This document shows positions 36,048-44,784 of a DNA stretch of 64,000 nt, one piece after another; the first letter of the stretch is position 1; every line of letters begins with the position of its first letter. Under the pieces are notes generated by a model that did no database searches, was not told the origin of the DNA, and worked only from the letters and a program-made list of their open reading frames with translations. Made by a program: the position numbers and the translations under genes. Source of the DNA: Clostridiales bacterium (GTDB taxonomy: Bacteria > Bacillota > Clostridia > Christensenellales > UBA1242); NCBI GenBank assembly GCA_015055515.1, contig SVIC01000004.1, positions 1 to 64,000 on the forward strand, written 5' to 3'.

Positions 36048-36098
36048 AAAAAAATAAGTTGTACACATTCTATTTCTATTTGTGTACAACTCTAATAT
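36048..36098. terminator. Bidirectional terminator
   Basis: Inverted repeat AGTTGTACACA / TGTGTACAACT with A-run on one side and T-run on the other, between trpS and the 113-residue hypothetical gene. Confidence 0.75.
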
Positions 36099-36104
36099 TT
36101 TTTC

Positions 36105-36446
36105 TTATTCTCTTTCCATTTGTTCGCCAAATACAATATCAACATATCTGCTGGCATTTCTTATGTCTACTTCATAACGGTCTGTCTTGTATTCCTTATC
36201 CGACAACCTCACAATTTGATTTAATACAGATACTCTTTGTTTGTCACTCATACCTGCTATTTCTTCTCTTACCTTGCCACTCCTCTCATACATTTCATCT
36301 TGTATACATTGGCATACTCTGCCACTGTGCACTTCATACAGCGCATTTTCTAAATCTGTTATTTTCAAGGCTTCTGCCCATATATCTTTTGCCTTCTGCC
36401 TTATATCTCTTTTTTCCATTATATACTTTGCCACAATATTTGCCAT
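36105..36446 (-). CDS. Hypothetical helical protein
   Basis: 113 residues, charged, largely alpha-helical by composition (for example MEKRDIRQKAKDIWAEALKI). Two Cys in VCQC. No signal peptide or membrane span. Not recognised. It has its own terminator (36,048-36,098) and lies between the nrd operon and trpS on the same strand. Confidence 0.6.
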   Translation of the reverse strand: MANIVAKYIMEKRDIRQKAKDIWAEALKITDLENALYEVHSGRVCQCIQDEMYERSGKVREEIAGMSDKQRVSVLNQIVRLSDKEYKTDRYEVDIRNASRYVDIVFGEQMERE

Positions 36447-36513
36447 GATTTACTCCCTAGTATCTCTATTACTGAATTATATTATAGATATTCGCAGTTG
36501 TCAATACTAGTTT

Positions 36514-36545
36514 AAAAAAAAGCACTAGATTATTATCTAATGCTG
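36514..36545 (-). terminator. Terminator of the nrd operon
   Basis: On the minus strand AGCATTAGAT / ATCTAGTGCT with T8, overlapping the start of the next intergenic region after nrdG. Confidence 0.75.
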
Positions 36546-36550
36546 ATATT

Positions 36551-37237
36551 CTAATACCCACGAAGACAAACTTCATCTATGCACCCAGCCAGAATTTCCT
36601 TATACTCTTCTGCCTCTTCTTTCTTAATATCACTTAGTCCCGCCGATATACAACTATCGTTGTCTACAAAATGCTGTAAGTATACTCTCTTTGCACCCGA
36701 TATATCCTGTGCCATTGTCCTTATCGCTTCTATATCATGATATTCTCTAACTAAAGTGGTGCGGAACTCATAGTCTACCCCGCCGGACTTCAGTATTTCT
36801 ACACTCTCTCTAATTTTGTGGATATCTACTTGCGGTTTGCCTGTAATCTCTGGATACTTATCAAATGCGTTCTTGATATCCATAGCCACATAGTCCACTA
36901 GCCCCTCATCTACAATCTTCTTTAATACCTTTGGATTAGTTCCATTTGTGTCTAACTTTACCTTGTAGCCTATCTCTTTTATCTCTCTAATAAAATCTAT
37001 CAGGTCGTGTTGCAAGGTTGGCTCACCACCACTAATGACAACTGCCTCCAGCATACCATAACGCTTTCGAAGGAATGTCATAATCTCATCATTATCTAGT
37101 ATCTGATGTTCCTGTACCACTAGCCCACTGTTGTGGCAAAAAGGACACAAAAAATTACAGCCACCGGTAAATAACACGGCACAGCAATATCCTGGATAGT
37201 CCACTAGGGACAATTTCTCAATGCCACTAATCCTCAT
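36551..37237 (-). CDS. nrdG: Anaerobic ribonucleotide reductase activating protein
   Basis: Radical SAM enzyme that generates the glycyl radical on NrdD. The N-terminus has the CxxxCxxC cluster motif as C27, C31, C34 (GGCNFLCPFC), followed by GGEPTLQ, a standard radical SAM GGEP motif. At 228 residues it belongs to the longer activase type, not the 150-residue E. coli form. The start ATG follows AAGGGAAG. It is third in nrdD-trxB-nrdG, 20 bp after trxB. Confidence 0.92.
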   Translation of the reverse strand: MRISGIEKLSLVDYPGYCCAVLFTGGCNFLCPFCHNSGLVVQEHQILDNDEIMTFLRKRYGMLEAVVISGGEPTLQHDLIDFIREIKEIGYKVKLDTNGTNPKVLKKIVDEGLVDYVAMDIKNAFDKYPEITGKPQVDIHKIRESVEILKSGGVDYEFRTTLVREYHDIEAIRTMAQDISGAKRVYLQHFVDNDSCISAGLSDIKKEEAEEYKEILAGCIDEVCLRGY

Positions 37238-37257
37238 ATATTTTCTTCCCTTATTAT

Positions 37258-38166
37258 TTATTTCAATGTATTGATATAATTCACAGCCTCTGTACCAGCC
37301 ACAGCACCATCACCTATGGCAGTGGCTACCTGCCTTACGCTCTTCACTCTGCAGTCTCCCGCTACGAACAATCCGTCCGTCTTGGTATGACAGGTCTCAT
37401 TTGCCACAATGTATCCAGCCTTATCTATATCTACTACATTAGCGAATTTTGCATTGTCTGGTACTTGACCAATAGCCACAAATAGAGCATTGGTGTTTAT
37501 AACAAATTTGTTACCTTCGTTGGTTGTGAATTCTACCTTCTCCAATTTCTCATCGCCGATTAACCCACTTGCTACCGCATTCTGAATTAACTCTATCTTG
37601 CTATTATCTCGTATTGCATCCTCTAGTGCTTTTTCGCCGAAGAATCGGTCGAACATAGTAACCATAGTTACCTTGCTACAATATCCCGCTAACATCAATG
37701 CATACTGCATGGCACTATTGCCATCACCAACAAGTGTCACATCTTTACCAGCAAAGAATGGTCCATCACATATGGCACAATAATATACACCATTGCCTAA
37801 GAACTTCTCTTCGTTCTCCAATTTCAGTTTTCTAGCAGTTACGCCGTTGGCTATAACTACGCTCAATGCCTCATATGTATTATAGTTGGTCTTTACCTCA
37901 AATGTTTTGCCATTCTTCACTATGCTTTCCACATCTTCCAATTCAAATGTTACGCCTAGGTCTATTATTTGATCAAATATCTTGTCAGACAACTCCGCAC
38001 CCGACACAGTCTTTAGCGTTGGATAATTCTCCACCTTAGGTGATTTGGCTATCTGTCCGCCATAGTTCTCTCTCTCCAGAACTAACACTTTCTTATTACT
38101 TCTTAGAGCATAAAGGGCGGCTGTCATTCCAGCCACCCCACTGCCAATTATGATAACATCGTACAT
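37258..38166 (-). CDS. trxB: Thioredoxin reductase
   Basis: Flavoprotein of 302 residues that passes electrons from NADPH to a thioredoxin or glutaredoxin. FAD motif GSGVAGMTAAL at the N-terminus, redox pair CAICDG near residue 134, NADPH motif GDGNSAMQYAL, and GLFVAGDCR near the C-terminus. Only six bases separate it from nrdD, with no strong ribosome site of its own, so it is probably coupled to nrdD translation. In this operon it most likely reduces the glutaredoxin-like tail of NrdD; this is inference from position. Confidence 0.93.
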   Translation of the reverse strand: MYDVIIIGSGVAGMTAALYALRSNKKVLVLERENYGGQIAKSPKVENYPTLKTVSGAELSDKIFDQIIDLGVTFELEDVESIVKNGKTFEVKTNYNTYEALSVVIANGVTARKLKLENEEKFLGNGVYYCAICDGPFFAGKDVTLVGDGNSAMQYALMLAGYCSKVTMVTMFDRFFGEKALEDAIRDNSKIELIQNAVASGLIGDEKLEKVEFTTNEGNKFVINTNALFVAIGQVPDNAKFANVVDIDKAGYIVANETCHTKTDGLFVAGDCRVKSVRQVATAIGDGAVAGTEAVNYINTLK

Positions 38167-38172
38167 AATTAA

Positions 38173-40560
38173 TTATTTCTTTAATCCTTCTATGTATTTC
38201 TTAATCTCTGATGCATTATCTAGGATGATAGTCATATCACCATTAGGAACGATTAGAGTAGGTGCATTCTTCACACCATATTCATCACATAGCGCCTTAT
38301 TCTGAGTAGCGTCTATTAACTCATAATCAAATCCTGCGTTAGATAATACCATCTTAGCCATCTTGCAGTTAGGACATGTAGGGGTTGTAAATAACATTGG
38401 CTTTATATTAGCCTTAGTCTCTTTTTTCTCCTTTTTTGGTATGGAGCAACCATTTCCATCACATTCTACCTGCTTTTCTTTCATTACAGACTTAGATATA
38501 TCATAAGTCTTTCTCTCTATATATTCTTGGCTCTTACCATCATTCCAGTTAGCCACTGGTCTATAGTATCCAGTAATACGGCTATATACCTCTGTCTTTG
38601 CACCACAATGAGGACAAGTAGCAACCTCACCTGCAATATATCCGTGAGTAGCACATACAGAATATGTTGGGCTCATTGTATAATAAGGTAACTTGTAGTT
38701 CTCTGCAATCTTCCTTACCAAGTTCATTGTAGCCTTCCAATCCTCTAGTCTCTGACCTAAGAATGTATGGAATACTGTACCAGATGTATATAGTGTCTGC
38801 AATTCATCTTGTACATCTAGTGCTGTGAATAGATCCTCTGTGTAGCCTACTGGTAGGTGACTAGAGTTGGTATAATATGGTGTATTGCAGTCCTCTGTTG
38901 CAGTAATAATATCTGGCCAACGCTCCTTATCATGCTTTGCAAGTCTATAAGAGGTAGACTCTGCAGGAGTAGCCTCTAGGTTGTATAGATCACCATACAT
39001 CTCTTGGTAATCACTTAGTCTCTCTCTCATGAAATTAAGTGTCTTCTTAGTGAATTCTACTGCCTCAGGATTAGTAAGATCTTTGCCCAGCCATACAGCA
39101 TTTAAGCATGCCTCATTCATACCCACTAGACCGATTGTGGAGAAGTGGTTGTTGAATGTTCCCAAATATCTCTTAGTGTATGGATACAATCCATTCTCTA
39201 ATAATTTAGTAATAGTGTCTCTCTTGATCTTAAGGCTACGTGCAGATATATCCATCATCTTGCCTAATCTGTCGAAGTATTCTTCTTCTGTCTTAGATAG
39301 ATATGCAATTCTAGGCATATTGATAGTAACTACACCTACACTACCAGTGCTCTCGCCCGATCCGAAGAAACCACCAGATTTCTTACGTAGTTCTCTTAGG
39401 TCTAGTCTTAGTCTACAACACATACTTCTTACATCACTAGGCTCCATATCAGAGTTGATATAATTAGAGAAGTATGGAGTTCCGTACTTAGTTGTCATTT
39501 CGAACAATAACTTGTTATTCTCTGTCTCTGACCAGTCGAAATCACGAGTGATAGAATATGTAGGGATTGGATATTGGAAACCTCTGCCATTAGCATCACC
39601 CTCTATCATAATCTCGATAAACGCCTTATTTACCATTGCCATTTCTTTCTCGCAATCTTTGTAGCAGAAGTCTTGCTCCTTACCACCTACGATTGCTGGT
39701 AACTCCGCTAGGTCCTTTGGTACAACCCAGTCTAATGTAATATTAGTAAATGGTGCCTGAGTACCCCAACGAGAAGGAGTATTTACACCATATATGAATG
39801 ATTGAATACATTGCTTAACTTCTTTGTATGATAGATTATCTATCTTTACAAAAGGTGCTAGATATGTATCGAATGATGAGAATGCCTGAGCACCAGCCCA
39901 CTCATTCTGCATTATTCCAAGGAAGTTAACCATTTGGTTACAAAGAGTACTTAGGTGACTAGCAGGGCTAGATGTGATCTTACCAGGAACTCCACCTAAT
40001 CCTTCCTTGATCAATTGCTTTAGTGACCAGCCTGCACAATATCCTGTAAGCATAGATAGATCGTGAATGTGGATATCTGCATTCTTGTGTGCTTGCTCTA
40101 TCTCTTTGTCGTACACATCACTTAACCAGTAGTTCGCAGTAATGGCACCACTATTGGATAGAATTAATCCACCTACGCTATATGTTACTGTAGAGTTCTC
40201 TTTTACTCTCCAGTCTGCCAACTTCAAATATTTGTCCACAGTAGCCTTGTAGTCAAGGAATGTATTGTTGATATTTCTGATCTTCTCATGATCTCTACGA
40301 TATATAATGTATGCCTTCGCTACATCCTCGTAACCGTTCTTCATAAGTACAGATTCTACTATATCCTGGATGTCCTCTACTGTAGGTATGCTATCTGGGA
40401 ACTTCTCTGTGATATATAATTCTGTTATCTTAGCCATTTTCTTTACATCTTTGATCTCTCCATCACCAATGGACATCATTGCCTTAGCGATAGCATTCTC
40501 GATCTTAGATATATCATAATCAACTAACCTTCCATCTCTCTTTCTTATCTTTGTAATCAT
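38173..40560 (-). CDS. nrdD: Class III ribonucleotide reductase with fused glutaredoxin-like domain
   Basis: Anaerobic reduction of NTPs to dNTPs, 795 residues. Order: N-terminal ATP-cone (IRKRDGRLVDYDISKI), catalytic barrel, zinc site (CATHGYIAGEVATCPHCG), glycyl-radical loop RITGYYRPVANW near residue 662, then a linker with CDGNGC, and a C-terminal glutaredoxin-like domain with redox pair TPTCPNC near residue 733. The fused redoxin is not part of the formate-dependent E. coli type and fits the subclass that takes electrons from a redoxin. The start ATG follows GGAGAAAGG. It heads the operon, with NrdR boxes over its promoter. Confidence 0.95.
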   Translation of the reverse strand: MITKIRKRDGRLVDYDISKIENAIAKAMMSIGDGEIKDVKKMAKITELYITEKFPDSIPTVEDIQDIVESVLMKNGYEDVAKAYIIYRRDHEKIRNINNTFLDYKATVDKYLKLADWRVKENSTVTYSVGGLILSNSGAITANYWLSDVYDKEIEQAHKNADIHIHDLSMLTGYCAGWSLKQLIKEGLGGVPGKITSSPASHLSTLCNQMVNFLGIMQNEWAGAQAFSSFDTYLAPFVKIDNLSYKEVKQCIQSFIYGVNTPSRWGTQAPFTNITLDWVVPKDLAELPAIVGGKEQDFCYKDCEKEMAMVNKAFIEIMIEGDANGRGFQYPIPTYSITRDFDWSETENNKLLFEMTTKYGTPYFSNYINSDMEPSDVRSMCCRLRLDLRELRKKSGGFFGSGESTGSVGVVTINMPRIAYLSKTEEEYFDRLGKMMDISARSLKIKRDTITKLLENGLYPYTKRYLGTFNNHFSTIGLVGMNEACLNAVWLGKDLTNPEAVEFTKKTLNFMRERLSDYQEMYGDLYNLEATPAESTSYRLAKHDKERWPDIITATEDCNTPYYTNSSHLPVGYTEDLFTALDVQDELQTLYTSGTVFHTFLGQRLEDWKATMNLVRKIAENYKLPYYTMSPTYSVCATHGYIAGEVATCPHCGAKTEVYSRITGYYRPVANWNDGKSQEYIERKTYDISKSVMKEKQVECDGNGCSIPKKEKKETKANIKPMLFTTPTCPNCKMAKMVLSNAGFDYELIDATQNKALCDEYGVKNAPTLIVPNGDMTIILDNASEIKKYIEGLKK

Positions 40561-40955
40561 TTTCCTTTCTCCTTTGAATACTATATTTAGTGGTTTTTGA
40601 TTTTGATAAACACAAGATATTGTGGTTTAACTGTCTCTATGCTAGCATATCTAGATATGGCTGTCAAACAAAAATATATACTTTTCAAAAAAAATTTTCT
40701 TTCACCCAAGCCCTGTCGCTCGAATTTCAAAACCTCTCTTATCGTATAATAAATAATTTTTTTTGTCTAATGTTTTTGACCTCTTTTTGCAAAGTTTTTG
40801 AAAAACTTTTTTGCCTATTTTTGACATGTCACACTTATTGTCAGAAAGATACAATTATTAGCCCAAAAGTCATCGTTCGACAATTTACGCCAAAGACAAA
40901 AAAATAGCAAATGATCTACCACCTGCTATTTTTTGTGTATTCACCATCAGTATAT
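40561..40955. other. Intergenic region upstream of nrdD
   Basis: 395 bp. It holds the nrdD promoter and NrdR boxes at 40,610-40,667, and a hairpin AAAAATAGCA / TGCTATTTTT (40,899-40,935) that can end transcription from the remnant genes on its right. The part from 40,670 to 40,890 is T- and A-rich with no feature I can support. Confidence 0.6.
40610..40667 (-). promoter_or_regulatory. nrdD promoter with two NrdR boxes
   Basis: Minus-strand promoter TTGACA (40,667-40,662), 17-bp spacer, TAGCAT (40,644-40,639). One NrdR box, CCACAATATCTTGTGT (40,625-40,610), fits the consensus at nearly every position; a second, weaker one (40,657-40,642) overlaps the -10 region. Their centres are 32 bp apart, about three helical turns, as known for NrdR repression. 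Confidence 0.8.
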
Positions 40956-41123
40956 TTAACTCATTACTGATATATATTCATCAATTGGAATAATAAATGA
41001 CAACTCCGCTTTTGTACTTAAAGAGGTACTTGTCTTAAAAGATATTATGCCAATCAACTTTCCCTCGTCAGTAAATACAGGCGCAAACAATTGAAATTGT
41101 TCAAATCCAAATCTTTTCTTCAC
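40956..41123 (-). pseudogene. C-terminal fragment of an unidentified protein
   Basis: A frame of 55 codons beginning at a possible GTG reads VKKRFGFEQFQLFAPVFTDE, then GKLIGIISFK and later LSFIIPIDEY. The PVFTDEGKLIGI block resembles the end of trypsin-like proteases (after the Ser), but no catalytic residue is present. It follows the HEAT-like gene by eight bases. Probably the remnant of a larger gene, or a very short gene. Confidence 0.35.
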
Positions 41124-41130
41124 AATCTTA

Positions 41131-41502
41131 TCACTCTATTTCACTTTTATGTTTTTCTAAGAATTTTTGATAATAATTTTCGCCTTCTTCGTAAGTCTGT
41201 ATTACATACTCAGAACTTACCCTATACCATGAGGATTTATCCTTTGTTATTTCTTTCAATACTCTTTTACATTCTTTGGGATAAAGGGAAATCAATACCC
41301 CTGCCACATGATATCTTACGAAATCATTTTCATCTTCTAATAATGGAAGCAGTAAAATATGATTATTTAACAATATTTCTTTTGTTTTTTTATCCAGTTT
41401 TGCTTCATATTTATTTGATGCCCGATAATCATCTTTATTATAAAGCATATCATGCTTTAACCAACATAGATTTTTTATCTCTTCTATTAAACTTTCTTTC
41501 AT
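41131..41502 (-). CDS. HEAT-like small protein (DUF2019-type), possible immunity protein
   Basis: 123 residues, helical. The segment DENDFVRYHVAGVLISLYPK followed by VLKEITKD looks like one or two HEAT-type helix pairs, as in small DUF2019 proteins. The start ATG follows AAGGGG. Upstream on the same strand is the tail of what looks like a polymorphic toxin, so an immunity role is possible; this is inference. Confidence 0.55.
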   Translation of the reverse strand: MKESLIEEIKNLCWLKHDMLYNKDDYRASNKYEAKLDKKTKEILLNNHILLLPLLEDENDFVRYHVAGVLISLYPKECKRVLKEITKDKSSWYRVSSEYVIQTYEEGENYYQKFLEKHKSEIE

Positions 41503-41568
41503 ATTTTCCCCTTTGTGTTAAGATTTTTTATATGAAACCAATTTCATTTTAATAATTATAAGTATTGA

Positions 41569-41706
41569 TTATGGTAAAAATACTTTTACACCCAATTTCC
41601 TTTTCAACGCCTCAAATGATTTGTATCCTGTGCCCTTTGATACCTTTGTTCCTGTTTTTGCTAATGCAGTGAAAATCTTTGACCTAACACAATAAAATAT
41701 TAATTA
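41569..41706 (-). pseudogene. C-terminal fragment of a toxin-like protein
   Basis: An open frame without a start codon reads KIFTALAKTGTKVSKGTGYK, SFEALKRKLG and stops at VKVFLP. The YKSF.ALKR.LG block is familiar from the linker before HNH/AHH-type nuclease domains of polymorphic toxins, but no nuclease residues follow. The frame closes at a TAA near 41,707, next to the tRNA-Lys promoter. Low confidence. Confidence 0.35.
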
Positions 41707-41725
41707 AAAAATTTTTAGTAAAGTG

Positions 41726-41754
41726 TTGACAACCGCCTTTTTTTGATATATACT
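41726..41754 (+). promoter_or_regulatory. Promoter of tRNA-Lys
   Basis: TTGACA (41,726-41,731), 17-bp spacer, TATACT (41,749-41,754). Confidence 0.85.
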
Positions 41755-41775
41755 AATGAACGTTCAATTAAATAT

Positions 41776-41851
41776 GCTTCCTTAGCTCAGTTGGTAGAGC
41801 AACTGACTCTTAATCAGTGGGTCCAGGGTTCGAGTCCCCGAGGGAGCACCA
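41776..41851 (+). tRNA. tRNA-Lys (anticodon CTT)
   Basis: Acceptor GCTTCCT / AGGGAGC (one G-U), D-arm TAGCTCAGTTGGTAGAGCA, anticodon stem ACTGA / TCAGT with loop CTCTTAA (anticodon CTT), T-arm CAGGGTTCGAGTCCCCG, discriminator A, encoded CCA. Confidence 0.96.
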
Positions 41852-41855
41852 AGCA

Positions 41856-41880
41856 TAGCAGGTTTTTCCTGCTTTTTTAT
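41856..41880 (+). terminator. Terminator of tRNA-Lys
   Basis: AGCAGGTTTTTCCTGCT followed by T-run. Confidence 0.85.
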
Positions 41881-41918
41881 TTCTATAAAAAAATCCTTAT
41901 TATCAAGATAGGATTTTT

Positions 41919-43469
41919 TTAATTTATTGGATTACTAGTCGCTACTATTACTTGATAAGGTTTCAATGCGTCGGACAGTGGCATATTACTATACTCTACA
42001 TCAGTTTTCTTGACTGGATATGCCTCGTTGCTTAAATTTGCTACAATCCATATTTTCTTGTTATTACAGTCTATCTTATATCCTACTATATCTTTTTCAG
42101 TATAGAATGTATATTTACCTTGACTTATCACACCATCCATTTTCTTTCGCAACTTAATTATTTTCTTGTATTGTGATAGCATACTATTTGCATCTTTTTC
42201 TTGTATTTTTACATTGCAATTCTTATAATCCCCTACTTTTGCTACCGGTGCATATCCACCGAAGCCTCCGTATATACTATTATCCCACTGCATAGTAGAC
42301 CTAGCATTGTCTCTAGAATACATTTTTAGGTGATTGAATGTTTGATCTACATCTGTGGATTTTTTTAATAGGTTTCTTGCCTCCACATCTTGAAATTCAT
42401 CGATTGATTTCCAATGGTAATTCTCCATCCCAATTTCCTCACCATTATATATCATGACATTGCCCTTTAACATATACATAAGAGTTGCTAGACATATCTG
42501 TGCGTTCACTGGATCCGTTTCCCCGCTAATCCTACTTAATAATCTTGGATAATCATGGTTCATCCAGAATAGCATTGCCTTGCCATCTATCGAATTTTTA
42601 TTCCTTAGAACATCTCGTAGTTTGTCTTTATTTATCTTGTTGTGCTCATCAAATACACCTAATTGTTCGAATGTAAATACAGCATTTAATTCATTATTAA
42701 GGTATTGCACTATGTCTTCTTCCGTAGGATCGCCACCTAGTTCACCCATAGTCACTACTTTATTAGCATGAAATATTCTGTGAAAGTATTGTAAATATTT
42801 GTGTGTCTTTGGCATGTTAGAGAAATGCTTGTATTGTGGAATAAGATAATCGTTACCAAAATTATCTTTGCCCAGATGAGATATTGCATCCAGCCTAAAC
42901 CCATCTACACCCAGATCACAATAGTACTGTATTACTCTACCCATCTCATTTAATACTTTCGAATTTTCAAAATTAAGATCGGGCATCTTTTCTGAAAATA
43001 AATGTAGATAATATTGACCCCTCTCTTCACAGAACTTCCAAGCTGGACCATGGAAGAAAGATTGCCAATCATTCGGAGGACACATTACACCATCTACCAC
43101 ATTACCATCACGCCATATATAATAATCGGTATATGGCTCAATTCTCTTTATACTCTTTCTGAACCACTCATGTTCATCAGATGTATGGTTCATAACCAGA
43201 TCTACAACGACCTTTATATTATATTCATGGCTTACCTTTATTAGCATCTTCAGGTCATCATTGTCTCCAAATATTTGGTCCACTTTGCAATAATCACTAA
43301 TATCATATCCATTATCATCCATTGGAGACTGGTAAAAAGGTGTGATCCATATATAATCTACACCCAGTGATGAGATGTATGGTATTTTTTCTATAATACC
43401 GGCTATATCCCCCACACCATCATTGTTACTATCTCGAAAAGTCCTAATATAAATCTGATATCCTATCAT
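41919..43469 (-). CDS. GH13 alpha-glucosidase (oligo-1,6-glucosidase type)
   Basis: Cytoplasmic glycoside hydrolase of 516 residues, acting on alpha-linked glucose oligomers. Barrel motifs: GVGDIAGIIEKIPYISSLGV, DLVMNHTSDEH, DGFRLDAISHLGKD (nucleophile Asp near 193), VTMGELGG (acid/base Glu near 244) and WMNHDYPRL (Asp near 305). No signal peptide. It cannot be told whether isomaltose, trehalose-6-phosphate or maltodextrin is preferred. The ATG at 43,469 has no strong ribosome site. No sugar transport genes lie nearby. Confidence 0.9.
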   Translation of the reverse strand: MIGYQIYIRTFRDSNNDGVGDIAGIIEKIPYISSLGVDYIWITPFYQSPMDDNGYDISDYCKVDQIFGDNDDLKMLIKVSHEYNIKVVVDLVMNHTSDEHEWFRKSIKRIEPYTDYYIWRDGNVVDGVMCPPNDWQSFFHGPAWKFCEERGQYYLHLFSEKMPDLNFENSKVLNEMGRVIQYYCDLGVDGFRLDAISHLGKDNFGNDYLIPQYKHFSNMPKTHKYLQYFHRIFHANKVVTMGELGGDPTEEDIVQYLNNELNAVFTFEQLGVFDEHNKINKDKLRDVLRNKNSIDGKAMLFWMNHDYPRLLSRISGETDPVNAQICLATLMYMLKGNVMIYNGEEIGMENYHWKSIDEFQDVEARNLLKKSTDVDQTFNHLKMYSRDNARSTMQWDNSIYGGFGGYAPVAKVGDYKNCNVKIQEKDANSMLSQYKKIIKLRKKMDGVISQGKYTFYTEKDIVGYKIDCNNKKIWIVANLSNEAYPVKKTDVEYSNMPLSDALKPYQVIVATSNPIN

Positions 43470-43548
43470 TTTGTCACCATTATATAATTTTTCCTATAAT
43501 ACCCCTAAAAACATATTTTTCAAAATGTTTTTTTGTTTTATAAAAAAT

Positions 43549-43574
43549 ATAACGACTATTATCTGTCGTTATAT
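43549..43574 (-). terminator. Hairpin at the end of the RNHCP gene
   Basis: ATAACGAC / GTCGTTAT inverted repeat overlapping the stop codon, with T-rich sequence beyond on the minus strand. Confidence 0.6.
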
Positions 43575-43877
43575 CCTTGTATTTCTCATTATATCGCATA
43601 TTAATGTGTAGTTATCATCCGCTGCACACTTGTTCCTCTTCTCCATTCCGCAAGATCTACACTTGTGTCTAATGATATACCCCTTATTAGCATGATAGTC
43701 TATGCCTATGGGCACCATCAATCCCTTGCAGTCATTGGCCCTGTCGCCTGGATCTATATCTACATGTATACTGCATAGACAATATGGACAGTGATTTCTG
43801 CTAGTGTAACCTAGTGGTCGAACTTCCTTGCCACAATTCTGACACACGAACCCGCTATCTAATTTCTTAAAACTCAT
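43569..43877 (-). CDS. RNHCP domain protein
   Basis: 102-residue zinc-binding protein. It has four pairs of Cys (CQNCGKE, RNHCPYCLCS, NDCKG, HKCRSCGMEKRNKC) including the RNHCP motif that names the family; molecular role not established. The ATG at 43,877 fits the AAGGGG site better than the one at 43,883. Its 5' end overlaps the radC 3' end by about 10 bp, so the two form an operon. Confidence 0.88.
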   Translation of the reverse strand: MSFKKLDSGFVCQNCGKEVRPLGYTSRNHCPYCLCSIHVDIDPGDRANDCKGLMVPIGIDYHANKGYIIRHKCRSCGMEKRNKCAADDNYTLICDIMRNTRI

Positions 43878-44652
43878 CGCCATCCACCCCTTTTGCAGTA
43901 TTCATAGACCTTAATCCCTTGAATGTAGCGATACATTGCATACGGAAATTGTTATATTCTTGGTTGTTATTAAAACTATATGGCTCTGCCACACCTCTAG
44001 CATATATCATGTGGTCAAGCAATTCTATATCTATTGCGTGCAACATCATATATACACGCTTAGTGAATGTGATGTCATCGATACTTGGAGTACTAATGCC
44101 AGACGGATGATTGTGTGCTAGCACCACCTTCTTTGCATTGTATTTCTTAATCACAGATATTAATTTGTCCGAACTAATACCTACATAATCACTATTGCCG
44201 TTAGACAATACTTCACGACCAATATATGTGTCGTTGCTAGCAATCATTAACACCACTAAGTTCTCATGACCTAGCGATGTCAAAAGTGGCTCTATCATAG
44301 CCTTCGCCTCATCTAGCTTCTGTATCACTATCTTGCCAGAGCCAGCATTCTTCACATATATGTCTAAAAACTCAGGAATGCATTTCAAATAAGATGCTAC
44401 CACCTCGCCTACACCATTGACATCCTTCAATACATCGTATGGTGCCTCCATTACATTATTGATACTACCAAATGTATTAATTAGCCTATGTGCCAATTCA
44501 TTGGTATCCTTTCTTGCCACTACAAAAGACAGCAAAAGTTCCAGTATCTCATGTTGCTGAAAACTGGCCAATCCATTGCTATGAAATCGTTCTCTTAATC
44601 TTTTTCTGTGACCCGCATGGCTGTGCTTCGCGGTCTTTTTCTTTTGTGTCAT
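43867..44652 (-). CDS. radC: RadC family JAB-domain protein
   Basis: 261 residues. N-terminal helix-hairpin-helix region (VNGVGEVVASYLKC) and a C-terminal JAB/MPN metalloprotease-like domain with HNHPSGISTPSIDD (zinc ligands His, His, Asp) near residue 181. Despite its name the role in DNA repair is unproven. The very basic N-terminus (KKKTAKHSHAGHRKRLRERF) fits DNA binding. First gene of a radC-RNHCP unit. Confidence 0.93.
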   Translation of the reverse strand: MTQKKKTAKHSHAGHRKRLRERFHSNGLASFQQHEILELLLSFVVARKDTNELAHRLINTFGSINNVMEAPYDVLKDVNGVGEVVASYLKCIPEFLDIYVKNAGSGKIVIQKLDEAKAMIEPLLTSLGHENLVVLMIASNDTYIGREVLSNGNSDYVGISSDKLISVIKKYNAKKVVLAHNHPSGISTPSIDDITFTKRVYMMLHAIDIELLDHMIYARGVAEPYSFNNNQEYNNFRMQCIATFKGLRSMNTAKGVDGDEF

Positions 44653-44745
44653 TATACTCTCAATAATTTTCGTATAGCATATTTTACATCATCTCACATC
44701 ATTTGTCAATCATATGTTCTAGAGGTAAAATAATACACAGATTTG

Positions 44746-44780
44746 AAAAAAGAGTGAGCATTGAAACAAGCACACTCTTT
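44746..44780 (-). terminator. gyrA terminator
   Basis: On the minus strand AAGAGTG / CACTCTT flanking TGCTTGTTTCAATGCT, followed by T6. Confidence 0.75.
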
Positions 44781-44784
44781 ATTA

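Noticed and set aside
36023-36448. 141-codon plus-strand frame over the 113-residue gene
   Set aside because: No ribosome site, starts in the trpS promoter and runs through a terminator; the minus-strand gene has protein-like composition.
40590-40907. 105-codon plus-strand frame upstream of nrdD
   Set aside because: Covers the nrdD promoter and NrdR boxes; Phe/Leu-rich from AT-rich DNA, without ribosome site.
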